Assembly (NCBI GenBank): GCA_015350385.1 | Contig: WNKI01000003.1 | Span: 1,019,138-1,083,137 of the forward strand | Direction: 5' to 3' | DNA length: 64,000 bases | Source of the DNA: Aculops lycopersici | Taxonomy: Eukaryota; Arthropoda; Arachnida; Trombidiformes; Eriophyidae | Made by a program: the position numbers and the translations under genes | The notes under the pieces: model-generated | Database searches by the model: none | Told to the model about the DNA's origin: nothing | The model's input: the letters and a program-made list of their open reading frames with translations, nothing else | Shown: in pieces, positions 17,519 through 27,328 of the stretch | Numbering within the stretch: the stretch's first letter is position 1 | Layout of the letters: every line of letters starts with the position of its first letter

Positions 17519-20500
17519 TCAAGTCGTTTTTTTATTAGTCTGGTCACTAATTGTCGAGGGTTGTGATTGGTCTTGTTTAGGTTCAGCGGGAGCTTGGTCA
17601 ATTGGTGTTTTGGTTTTGATTTGATGCTTCTTATTGTAAGTATCCTGAGCAATTTGACGCAATCTGGCTACATTCGAACCGGTATTCATGACCATATTAG
17701 TTAGGAAACCATCCCTTTGGAGCAAGATATGCGGCTCATCATACTCGCGAACCCGACTAGCATCTAGAACCAAGACACGATCAGAGTCCATAATGGTATG
17801 AAGCCGGTGAGCAATCGTTAAAACAGTACAATCCTTGAACATTTGTCTTATTGTAGTTTGAATAAAATCATCTGTCTCTGGATCCACGTTTGCGGTTGCC
17901 TCGTCTAAAACCAAAACTTTGTTCTTCCTCAATATAGCTCGGGCTAAACAAATCAATTGCCGCTGACCAGAACTAAAGTTGTGGCCACTCTCAACCACCT
18001 GTGCCTCTAAACCACCATCTAGCTCTGCAACAACCTTCTTTAGGTGGACCGAGTTTAGTGCTGACCATATGACATCGTCTTTGTGCACATTGAATGGGTC
18101 TAGATTGTGTCTGACTGAGCCACTAAATAGAATTGGCTCTTGGGGAATGATTGAGATGGAACTTCTGAGATCCTTGAGACTAATTTGACTTGTGTCCACC
18201 TTGTCAATGAAAATTTTTCCACTAAAGTCAGTCATTCTGAATAAGGCCGAGATGATTGATGATTTTCCCGCACCCGTCCTACCCACAATACCCACTCGTT
18301 CGCCGGCCTTGACTTCGAAGTTGATGTCATGCAAGACATCATTTCCATTCACGTAACTCAACGTGACTCCCTTGTATTCGATAGACCCTTCCGAGGGCCA
18401 ACCGGGAGGCGGAAGTTGCTTTGGTCTCGACAAAACCTCCTGCTCTGTCCTGAGATCAACATAATCCCTGATTCTAACCACGGAAGTCATGAGACTTTGC
18501 AACTCGGTCACCTGACGAGCGCCAAATTGCAATGGTCCAGGTAGGATTATAATCTGTGACACAAGCAATCCGACGAGACTCGCCTCAATCAATCCATAGA
18601 ACACACTTGTTAGCGTCAGGGAGATTAGTACCAAAAAGTAGACCATACAGGAGGCATCTATGGATTTGGTTAAATGGTTTAGTCCACATAAAAAGGAGTA
18701 CCAGGCGTAAGTGTGCTCATTTTGAGCTTTCTCAAATCGCCGGTTGATCACAGCCTCCAACTTGAAGACCCGAATAGTGGGCAGCCCGTGGAGTGTACTC
18801 ATGGCCCGACTAAAAACTCGGCCTCGTTTGACGCCCTCGATTTGCTTGAGCTTGGTGATGTTGCCACTGGACGAGGCACGGAAGTAATTGGCCACCAATA
18901 GGACTATGATGGCAGGTATAAGATTATACACGCTAACTAGAGCAGTTACTATGATTATGCCCGTAACATTTGTACCTATTTCAATAACATCAATTGCTGT
19001 CTGTGGTATTTGGTCGTCCAGAGTGTTGAGATCAGTTGAGAATCTCGCCAGAATGGAGCCAATTGAGTTCATTTCGTAAAATTTCATTGGAGCATATAGA
19101 ACTGAGTGCAGTAGTTGCTTGTGGATCTTTTCTGAGGCATTGAAGCCGGAATTAAAAAATAACATGTTCCTAGTGAAAGAAGCTGTCAGCAATAGAATAA
19201 TGATGATTAAATAAATTATACACATATACTTGAGTTCAATCTGATCCCAAAACGTTGGCTCGGATTTTTTCAAGAACTTGGCCATATCAAGCCTGTGCTT
19301 GTCTTCCGGTGAAATTTGATCGCGGTAAGCAGAATTAATTGCATCGTTAGGGTTTGCAACCTGTTGATTCTTTTGCGCGTTCTGCAACTCTCGCCTTCTA
19401 TTATCCAAATTTACCATGAAATTTCTATTCTCCCTATACTCAAAAGCTTGATGAAAGATTGCGCTAATGTTCTTCCGGAAACGAGTGCTAATATCTCCCG
19501 TCTTGAGACGCTCCAAATCGGCTAATAAACTAGTCAGTGAGGTATTGTACATTCTTAGCCATTCCTTCTCGCTCATATCACGATTGGCAAATATTGTTGA
19601 GGTTTTGCTTAGATCTAGCTGTGGACCTGAGAGATCAGCTGTGCCATTCGTCATCAATCGTGATTGGTTCTTTGTATACTCCAACTGCAACCGCTCGATT
19701 CCATGCCTCTCTTCTGAACTCGACCACTCGCTTATGAAGTAGTCGGTTCCGTTGAACAAGAATTGGGTAGTAAAATTAGCAATCAAAAAGATGACAATAA
19801 TCCAGATAACTGCAGCTTGACGGCGATAGTACAGGTAAGTGTCTAAATCCGCGGGTTGCTGCGAGTCACTGGATCCGCTAGCTTGAACTTGTTCTGTTAA
19901 TGCCAATAGAAAAGAGGGCGAGCGAGTTGTTGCTTTTTGCACCTGTTTGATTGATCTACTTGCGTCGGGCATTTGTGATGCTTGTTGCTCGCTATTACAA
20001 TGACCCAATAGATTTCTTGATTTCGAAGAGTTTTGCGACTCCGCGCTAAAGTTCTCCTCCGAGTGCATTGGTTGCAATAGCTCTTCACTGCTAAGAGACT
20101 TCGAAGTTGAGATACTTCCGGAATCTAGCTCACCTGTGGGTTCACATGTAAGCTCCGTGGTGAGCCTAACTGGATCCTCGTTGACTGCAATAGGAACAAC
20201 GACTCGCTCCTCGCTTGCCGTCGGTAGCGCAGCCTTAGGATTAAGATTGTACCGCTTGTATAAATTGTGCAACACCTTCGTGGCTGGCCCATAGCAAAAG
20301 TCGGGCGAATCGTGCAGAAGCAAAACCTTTTGGGCTGGCGCTGAGAATTGAACCTGATGGGTTACTAGCAAAACAGTCTTGCTCTTGAGGAAAGTCTTGA
20401 AGCATTCGTCGAAGATATACTTGGCCACCGAGGAGTCGATGGCCGACAGAGGATCGTCCAAAAGGTAAATGTCGGCCTCATAAAACAAGGCTCTGGCTAG

Positions 20501-22411
20501 ATTAACTCGAGCTTTTTGTCCCCCACTCAGTGCGCTACCTCGTTCGCCCACTTGAGTTTGGTCCCCATGGGGCATATTTTTCAGATCACGATCTAAGCAA
20601 CAAATCCTAAGCACTTCCTCGTATCGCTTCTCCAATCTTGAGGGCAACTTTGAATGCTCCCTTCGCGACTGTTTGTGCCATGATATTGTTATGTTGTCTC
20701 TAATTGTGCCCGCAAACAACCAGGGTTCCTGTGAGGCGTACGATAGACTTCCGTTTATCTTGATTGTTCCAGATTGAATAGGTAACTCGTTGAGTAGGGT
20801 CATAAGTAACGACGATTTGCCAGTTCCAACTCGTCCAACAATCATGACAAACTCGTGGTGTCTTATGTGTGCGGTTAGTTTGTTGAATATAGTCGGCTGA
20901 TATTGTTGCTGTAGTTCCGTCTCGGGGCCACCTGTTGTTTCATGCGACGTTTTTGGCCAGGAGACACTGACCTCGTGGAAGATAATGGCAAACTTCTTAT
21001 CTATAGAGAGTGGATTTTTTGTAAACTTTGAGCAAATATTACAATCAAATTCCTTTTCGATTGATTTTTTGCATGGGCCCTTCGTTGCGATCAACGGTCT
21101 AAATGGCGTGATTAACCTGAATTGACGCCTCTCACGCCAATGTAGCGCACTGTGACCAATTGGTTCCTCGTCGGACTGCTCCTTTGAATGAGGATTCTCC
21201 TTGATGACACTCAAAGTTGTTGCCGTAAGTGCAGGTTGTACTAGATCGTCTTGGATTAAAAATTGTCTTATCCTCTCAAGTGACACTCTAATCTCACTGA
21301 ATTGAGCCACAGAGTAGGGAAAAAATAGGGTTAGATAGGTTCTCATTGAGTTGGTCATTGTTAGTGCAGTAAAAACCTTGACTGCGTCGAAAGTATAACC
21401 CATTAGGACAAAGGCAACAAATATAACCATGAGTATAAGTTTACAAGCTCCATAAAAGAGTGACAAGTTTATAGCCCTCAATAGGACAACTTTCTTCAGA
21501 TTTGCCAACTCATCGTCACGTAACTTCCCTATGGCCTTCTCAAAATAGTCCTCCCAAGCATACATTTTAGTAATACCTATTGAGTCTATAAGCTCGCCCA
21601 TCATGCGAACCCGATCGTCTGTCTTGATGGTGGCCTCGGTCCGTAGTTGTCCAAATCTGCTACCTAAATAAACTTGTAGCACTAAATAGAAGAGAACAAT
21701 GACAATACCAAACGAAGTAGCTATAAATCCCATGTAGAATATTGAGAGGAGAGAAAATATCACTAGTGTATGAAGGGGGGCAATGTAAATATATTGCAAA
21801 TAATAGAAGGCAGAATCAAATTTGTTGACATCGTTTGTTATAAGATTCATGATTTGACCGGTGGTTGTTGATTCCAGTGTCAGTAAACTGATACGCAAGG
21901 ACTTGCGGTAGATCAAATAAGTGCAGGCTAAGCGACACTTCATTCCGAGATAAGTCGAGTTGAACAGGTAATATTGACTGAGCAACATGTTGGTACAAAG
22001 ACATACTAACAATCCAATTGACTTGTATATAATCTGAGCTTGCAGTGAGGTCCATGACCAGGGTATCTTGTTTTCGCCAGCCGTTTCAAATATATACAAT
22101 TGAATGTCACCAATAAGTGAACCAAGGATAACCGCAACTAGGACACCAAATATACACTTGCCCGAAATCTCGCTTACCGCCGACCAAAAGAACTTCCATC
22201 CAAAAGATCGACCCAAAGCTTTGGCTAAACTTGCATTCTTTCTACCACTCAGCTCCACCTCCTTCAACCAGGATTCGTGCAAATCTTTGCCCAAGACATC
22301 GAGTTTATCCTCGTCTGGCTCCCGCTTTGGTATCCACCTGCTTCTATGATTTGTAAGAAAATAGAGTATACCAGTCTTCTCCCTTTGACTGTTAGTCTCA
22401 CTAAATGACAT
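17519..22411 (-). CDS. ABCC-family (MRP4-like) multidrug/organic-anion ABC transporter
   Basis: A full ABC exporter of 1630 residues in one exon, with the order TMD1-NBD1-TMD2-NBD2 and no extra N-terminal TMD0, as in ABCC4/MRP4. NBD1 has Walker A GRVGTGKSS (about residue 523), signature LSGGQKARV (about 629) and Walker B IYLLDDP with Asp at the catalytic site, normal for ABCC NBD1. NBD2 has Walker A GRTGAGKSS (about 1377), signature FSSGQRQL (about 1480) and Walker B VLVLDEA with catalytic Glu, so one functional and one degenerate site are expected. The linker after NBD1 is long, Ser-rich and possibly phosphorylated. The first loop of TMD2 (about 890-1050) is unusually large, with several N-glycosylation sequons (NQS, NGT, NTS, NIS). 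ABCC4-type pumps export organic anions, conjugates and cyclic nucleotides; the substrate here is unknown. Confidence 0.93.
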   Translation of the reverse strand: MSFSETNSQREKTGILYFLTNHRSRWIPKREPDEDKLDVLGKDLHESWLKEVELSGRKNASLAKALGRSFGWKFFWSAVSEISGKCIFGVLVAVILGSLIGDIQLYIFETAGENKIPWSWTSLQAQIIYKSIGLLVCLCTNMLLSQYYLFNSTYLGMKCRLACTYLIYRKSLRISLLTLESTTTGQIMNLITNDVNKFDSAFYYLQYIYIAPLHTLVIFSLLSIFYMGFIATSFGIVIVLFYLVLQVYLGSRFGQLRTEATIKTDDRVRMMGELIDSIGITKMYAWEDYFEKAIGKLRDDELANLKKVVLLRAINLSLFYGACKLILMVIFVAFVLMGYTFDAVKVFTALTMTNSMRTYLTLFFPYSVAQFSEIRVSLERIRQFLIQDDLVQPALTATTLSVIKENPHSKEQSDEEPIGHSALHWRERRQFRLITPFRPLIATKGPCKKSIEKEFDCNICSKFTKNPLSIDKKFAIIFHEVSVSWPKTSHETTGGPETELQQQYQPTIFNKLTAHIRHHEFVMIVGRVGTGKSSLLMTLLNELPIQSGTIKINGSLSYASQEPWLFAGTIRDNITISWHKQSRREHSKLPSRLEKRYEEVLRICCLDRDLKNMPHGDQTQVGERGSALSGGQKARVNLARALFYEADIYLLDDPLSAIDSSVAKYIFDECFKTFLKSKTVLLVTHQVQFSAPAQKVLLLHDSPDFCYGPATKVLHNLYKRYNLNPKAALPTASEERVVVPIAVNEDPVRLTTELTCEPTGELDSGSISTSKSLSSEELLQPMHSEENFSAESQNSSKSRNLLGHCNSEQQASQMPDASRSIKQVQKATTRSPSFLLALTEQVQASGSSDSQQPADLDTYLYYRRQAAVIWIIVIFLIANFTTQFLFNGTDYFISEWSSSEERHGIERLQLEYTKNQSRLMTNGTADLSGPQLDLSKTSTIFANRDMSEKEWLRMYNTSLTSLLADLERLKTGDISTRFRKNISAIFHQAFEYRENRNFMVNLDNRRRELQNAQKNQQVANPNDAINSAYRDQISPEDKHRLDMAKFLKKSEPTFWDQIELKYMCIIYLIIIILLLTASFTRNMLFFNSGFNASEKIHKQLLHSVLYAPMKFYEMNSIGSILARFSTDLNTLDDQIPQTAIDVIEIGTNVTGIIIVTALVSVYNLIPAIIVLLVANYFRASSSGNITKLKQIEGVKRGRVFSRAMSTLHGLPTIRVFKLEAVINRRFEKAQNEHTYAWYSFLCGLNHLTKSIDASCMVYFLVLISLTLTSVFYGLIEASLVGLLVSQIIILPGPLQFGARQVTELQSLMTSVVRIRDYVDLRTEQEVLSRPKQLPPPGWPSEGSIEYKGVTLSYVNGNDVLHDINFEVKAGERVGIVGRTGAGKSSIISALFRMTDFSGKIFIDKVDTSQISLKDLRSSISIIPQEPILFSGSVRHNLDPFNVHKDDVIWSALNSVHLKKVVAELDGGLEAQVVESGHNFSSGQRQLICLARAILRKNKVLVLDEATANVDPETDDFIQTTIRQMFKDCTVLTIAHRLHTIMDSDRVLVLDASRVREYDEPHILLQRDGFLTNMVMNTGSNVARLRQIAQDTYNKKHQIKTKTPIDQAPAEPKQDQSQPSTISDQTNKKTT

Positions 22412-23021
22412 TTATAAGTTTTGATTGATATCTACTCCAGGTGAGATCATTAATTTGATAGGAGGATAATTTAATGTCAATTTTGAGTTCGGTTGCATCA
22501 TTTTCCAGGTTTTCGCGTTTCGTCTGCACACGAGAGAGAAAAAGAGTGAGAGAAAAAATTTCTTAGGGGCAACTCTATCATAGCAATCTTAACATGATCA
22601 AAACCAATGGTTCATTTGTTGGGTGAACTCTTAAATCTCATGATCACGAAAACTTCATGACAATCTTCCATTGTTCGAGTTTATATTCCGGAAGTAGATG
22701 AGGGTTGAAATACCACCACTTGTTGAGAGCAAAAGCTTCCGTGGTATGGAGCCCCTGGCCAACGTAGCTTTTGGGGTCGGATGGGGTCCGGAATGAGTGA
22801 GCTTTCGTCGCACACTAGGAACCTGCGAGCGACGATAGTTTTGTGCAGCGAACTGTATTTTTTGTTTTGGTGCAGCCATGTGACTAGGGATGTGCAAACA
22901 TACATGTACTGTAACTATGACTTAAAGGAGCTTTCTCCAATAATAAATTTGGTTTCCTATTCTCGTGATCATGACGAATCAACTCTAGTTCATAAGTATC
23001 TAAACTATCCAAATAATCATC
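22412..23021. promoter_or_regulatory. divergent promoter of the ABCC gene and NDUFAF4
   Basis: 610 bp between start codons. It contains an ETS-type CCGGAAGT (22688-22695) and one copy of the recurrent CCACTTGTT motif (22716-22724). A minus-strand frame starting at the ATG at 22879 would give a 74-residue protein with no acidic residue at all; I do not recognise it and treat it as doubtful. Confidence 0.45.
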
Positions 23022-24125
23022 ATGTCCTTCAAAGGTTTTACCAAGATGGCGTTCAAAATATTCAAGTATACATTGATTAGGCCTTTGATGAGGTTTAATG
23101 TTGAGAATCGATCAAAAAAGTACCTCGGACCAGATGCAAAAAAGTTCATGCCAGCACCACGTGCAATCGGATCCATGTCACTCAACGGACCCTCTCAGTA
23201 TCCACACCTTGAAGGAGGTCGAGGATTCTTGAGTCTCAAGCAAAAGAGATTAAAGGCTCTCGAATCTCCGGAAAACACAGATGGGACTGGTTTAGTTCCC
23301 ACGGATAATCGAGATAGAATCACTGATCTTGCTGCAAATAGAAGCTATAGTCGAACTGAAGCGGACGACAATCTCGTTAGAGAGGCATCCATAAATTTAG
23401 AGGTAAAGAAACTAATTAAATTATCACCCGCCCCTATGAGTGAACTGCATAGCAATAGGTTGGCAATTGAATCTAGGGAAAATGCAAACGATATTAATCT
23501 ACCTGCCACTTCAGATAGTAGAAGTAAACCTCATAGACCGTTGCCAACAGCAGTTAATTTGCCTCTACAAGATGTGGCTTACATGTGGCATGTTGATAAA
23601 GTTCCCCCTGGTAGATTGAGTTTAGTCAAATTACAAGAGCTAATGATCAATAAGTTAGCCGACGAGGAATATTGGACACCAAAGATGATTTCTGAAAAAT
23701 ACGACATAAACGAGGAATATGCGGAGAAAGTTACCAGTCACTTGAAACATATTAGAATAGTTGTCTCACCAAAGCAAGCAAAGAATTTAGACTTAGTTGG
23801 TCGTCAAAATCCACAGTTTCAAGCAACAAAGCATGTAATCTATTATGTAGACCCTGCATTGCGGAGTGAGGAAGATCGACAGTTTGATGCAACATTTTTA
23901 CCCGACAAGGAGGATTTACCTGAATCAGTTAAGAATGTACTCGAGACTCCAACTCAACCAAGACCTTTCTTGAAAGACCCATCGAGATTTGGTCAGATTA
24001 TGAAGAAGCCAAAGGTGGACCCCAAACAAATACCGGTGGCCAATGTGAGGCAAATTGAAACAAACACTAAAGCTCATGATGCCGGTGAAACTAATGATGA
24101 TGGTGATGGTGAAAAAAAGCGCTAA
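23022..24125 (+). CDS. NDUFAF4: NADH dehydrogenase (complex I) assembly factor 4, extended
   Basis: NDUFAF4 helps assemble the Q-module/early intermediates of mitochondrial complex I. The N-terminal IRPLMRFNVENRSKKYL matches IRGIRNFNLENRAEREI of human NDUFAF4. The main domain at about 185-246 (KVPPGRLSLVKLQELMINK, then YWTPKMISEKYDINEEYAEK) matches the human KGKISIVEALTLLNNHKLFP ... WTAEKIMQEYQL. At 367 residues it is about twice the human length (175). The extra sequence is a Ser/Asn/Arg-rich linker at about 60-180 and a C-terminal tail of about 120 residues with Asp/Glu/Lys and Pro. The second ATG, eight codons in, is an alternative start. One exon. Its stop is 142 bp from the convergent ATIC stop. 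Confidence 0.85.
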   Translation: MSFKGFTKMAFKIFKYTLIRPLMRFNVENRSKKYLGPDAKKFMPAPRAIGSMSLNGPSQYPHLEGGRGFLSLKQKRLKALESPENTDGTGLVPTDNRDRITDLAANRSYSRTEADDNLVREASINLEVKKLIKLSPAPMSELHSNRLAIESRENANDINLPATSDSRSKPHRPLPTAVNLPLQDVAYMWHVDKVPPGRLSLVKLQELMINKLADEEYWTPKMISEKYDINEEYAEKVTSHLKHIRIVVSPKQAKNLDLVGRQNPQFQATKHVIYYVDPALRSEEDRQFDATFLPDKEDLPESVKNVLETPTQPRPFLKDPSRFGQIMKKPKVDPKQIPVANVRQIETNTKAHDAGETNDDGDGEKKR

Positions 24126-24140
24126 ATATCTCTTCTTATC

Positions 24141-24146
24141 TTTATT
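24141..24146 (-). terminator. poly(A) signal AATAAA of ATIC
   Basis: TTTATT on the plus strand lies about 120 nt past the ATIC stop and only 16 bp from the NDUFAF4 stop, so the ATIC 3' UTR probably reaches the NDUFAF4 coding end. Confidence 0.5.
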
Positions 24147-24267
24147 ACTAATGTTATCATTACAGATGATAGTAACGTCGTGTATATTATTGTTATCAAA
24201 TTTATATCAAATCAATCTATAAAGCTATCCACACCCGTGAGCAAGCAAGCGGCACGACCAAGTCAAA

Positions 24268-26142
24268 TTAGTGGTGGAACAACCTGAGCCCAGTGTGAAT
24301 CAATGTGATATTATACTTTTCGCAGGCTTCAATTACAACCTGATCATTTGTCGAGCCTCCAGGGCTGACAATAAACTTGGCGCCTGACTGTTGAGCGCGA
24401 TCAATGTTGTCGCTAAATGGGAAGAAGGCATCACTACTCACAACCACCTGATCCAATCCCTTGAGCCAATCCTTGCGTTCATTTTGATTGAGCAACAGTG
24501 TGGGCTCCTCGAGTTTCTCATTCAAATCCTCCTGAGTGATTTGATTGTTTACATACAAGTCAATCAAGTTTGATACATCAGCTCGCTTGAGTCCCTTCTT
24601 GAATTTCATGTTTTGCACTCTGGGATGGAGTCTCAGAAACCAATTGTCTGCCTTGTCTCCAGCCAAACGAGTGCAATGGATTCGCGACTGCTGGCCAGCG
24701 CCAATACCAATCACCTGTCCGTCCTTCGCGTAACAGACCGAATTGGACTGCGTGTACTTAACGGCAATAGTGGCCACAATCAAGTCTCTCATTGCCGACT
24801 CAGGTAGTTGCTTGTTTTTGGTGACAATGTTCTGTGCGCTAAACAATTCGGGGTCAATCTTGGCCTTGTTTCGAGTTTGCTCCAAACGCAAACCGTAAAT
24901 AACCTTGAGGTCTCGGTCGCTTGATGGCTCGTAATTTGGATCCATCTGAAGGACACAGTAGTTTCCATTCTTCTTTGCCTTGAGCACTTGCAAGGCGTCG
25001 TCATCGTAAGCTGGCGCTATGATACCATCGGAAACTTCGCGAGAAATTATCTTAGCAGTAATGAGATCAACTCGATCTGAGATGGCGACAAAGTCTCCAA
25101 ATGAGGACATGCGATCGGCGCCTCGAGCTCGAGCATAGGCATTGGCAACAGGTGTCATGGAGCTGGGGTCTAGGTCGTCGACCATGCAAAGTTTTGCTTG
25201 ATCCCTGGAGAGTGGCACGCCAACTGCGGCTCCAGCTGGACTCACGTGCTTGAATGAGGTGGCTGCTGGAAGGTTTAATGCCAACTTGAGCTCTTTTACA
25301 AGTTGCCATCCATTGAGTGCGTCCAAAAGGTTTATGTAACCTGGACTTCCGTTGAGCACCTTGAATGGTAGTTGCTCGTTGAAAGAGTAAACTTGCGCCG
25401 GCTTTTGCTGAGGATTCATTCCGTAGCGCAAACTCAACTGACACTTGGGCGACAAATACTGTTTCCGGAAATAGTCGGCAATGTACATGTCGTAGGAGTA
25501 GGTGTGTTGGAAGGCCTTAACGGCCAACTCGCGCCTAGTTTCTAGCGAGGTGTCCTTGTTTGCTGCAAACTCATCGGCGATTCGCTTATAATCCTTTGGG
25601 TCGCAAACAATCGTAACTCGCTCGTGATTCTTTGCCGCCGCCCTAAGTAGAGTGACGCCTCCGATGTCAACCTGTTCCACTGCCTCGGCAATGGTGGTTC
25701 CCTCCTTGCTAATTGCCTCGACAAACGGGTACAAGTTGCAAACAACCAACCTAACCATTGCGTAACCGCACTTTTTCATATCGGCCAAATCAGACTCGAT
25801 CTTTCGCGACAAGATTCCACCATGAACCGCCGGGTGAAGAGTCTTCACTCTGCCACCAAGCATCTCCATGTGGTTTGTGATATCCGAGACATCCTTGACA
25901 GGTAGTCCCGCCTCTCTAATTAGCTTCGAGGTTCCGCCGCTGGCAACAAGTTGCAATCCGCTCTTGTGCAACGAGGAGGCAAACTCCAAGAGTCCAGTTT
26001 TGTCGTAGACACTTAAGATAGCTAAAAGATAATTTTGGTTTAGGTCATTGGATTAGTTTTTGTTTTGCTTGTATTTTCGAAGTTCAAGTTTGTAGCCACC
26101 GAAATGAGGTAAAGAACTCGACTTACCTAACTCCTTGTCCAT
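24268..26142 (-). CDS. ATIC: bifunctional purine biosynthesis protein ATIC (AICAR transformylase/IMP cyclohydrolase), two exons
   Basis: ATIC does the last two steps of de novo IMP synthesis: formylation of AICAR from 10-formyl-THF, then ring closure. The protein is spliced. Exon 1 is 26127-26142 (16 nt, MDKEL plus one base), the intron is 26022-26126 (105 nt, GTAAGT...CTTTTAG), and exon 2 is 24268-26021. The join gives [20 protein letters not shown], the expected family start, and a 589-residue protein (human 592). The N-terminal IMP cyclohydrolase domain has [11 protein letters not shown] and the [16 protein letters not shown] loop. The transformylase domain has [13 protein letters not shown] with the catalytic Lys-His, and ends in FVVSPGG-type sequence ([11 protein letters not shown]) and LRLFHH. 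The TTG at 25989 is not the start. This is the only certain coding intron I can define in the window. Confidence 0.97.
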
Positions 26143-27328
26143 GATTATTATTTTTAATTGAGTGAAATCGAGCCTAGTTATTATAAAAATCAATTAGTGG
26201 ATTGATTGGTTGATTTGTCTTAATTTAAGGTAAAGATTACTTCAGGCGAATGAGTCGACTGCGAGGGAGATGGTCACAAATTTAGATGCAAATCGCGCAC
26301 CACAACAGCAACAACCACAACCACAACCACAACATCTGTCCGCTTTGAGTCTGCGCTACTCTTATCTAATTGTGAGATCCACGGCACAAAATATTATATG
26401 ATAATTCATCTCTCACTCACTGTTGGCCCAAGTCAATATTCAATCTGATCACTTCATCATCTGGTCGATATCAAATCGTCATGGAGACATGTGGGGGAGA
26501 TGGCAACAAGTGGAGGCGAAGTGAGCAACTACCATAGTTGTAAGAGGAGAACCACTTGTTCATTTTTTGCTGGCTAGAATTTCACCATTCATGTCTAGGA
26601 GCAATCAACGTTGACGACGACGATGATGATGATGATGGTGATTTTTGGCGAAGCGAGATCAGTTCTCATAGATATTCTCCGTGCAATTTGCTTAGATTGA
26701 CACAAAATACAAGCTCAACTTGCGGCTTGGATAGGCGAGCTCGTTGTGTGCGATCGCTTAATTGTAATGGGCTTGCTAATGATTGTGACACTGTCAAATG
26801 TGGCATTGCAACCATCGACTAGACAACAGCATTTATATCTACTCCAAATAACAACTTGATCTGTGTTGTGACATCATTCTTTCGCAGGGCGAGAAACAAG
26901 TTCAATTAAACACTTGATACAAGAGTCTATCTCTTGTCGTAACTTGATATGCAAGTTAGTTGTAGCGCCAAATTAGAAACTAGTTTTCTATCGAACAACA
27001 ATCAATTGATTTATTGGTCCACATTCACCTCATAATGTCACCTCTCGCCGAGATTAAATGCTGCATGCAGTTGGGTGTTGGCACCGTTATGTCTCCTCCG
27101 TTTCCCGTCGCTGATCTGGTCAATTTTTTGTCTTTTGTATGAAGTCCAATGGTCAGCTTCCAATTTGGTGGATATGGCCTTCAGTTGATAAGTTTATCGA
27201 TAAGTGGACACTTCTTTTTGGTGTTTGATTTAAAAACTAGGATTAGAAAAGAAAAAACCCTTTTTTCAATATTTTCCCATCAATAAGACGAAGATTAAGA
27301 AGAAGACGCAACCAATCGAGTCAACAAG
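26143..27328. promoter_or_regulatory. divergent upstream region of ATIC and the CUB-protein gene
   Basis: 1.19 kb without coding signal. It includes an (ACAACC)-like run near 26306-26335, one copy of CCACTTGTT (26552-26560), a (GAT/GAC) run near 26613-26640 and AT-rich sequence before the plus-strand ATG. An 88-codon frame here begins with TTG and looks non-coding. Confidence 0.4.

Noticed and set aside
26556..26822. 88-codon plus frame with an Asp run
   Set aside because: Starts at TTG; the Asp run comes from a GAC/GAT microsatellite; no domain.
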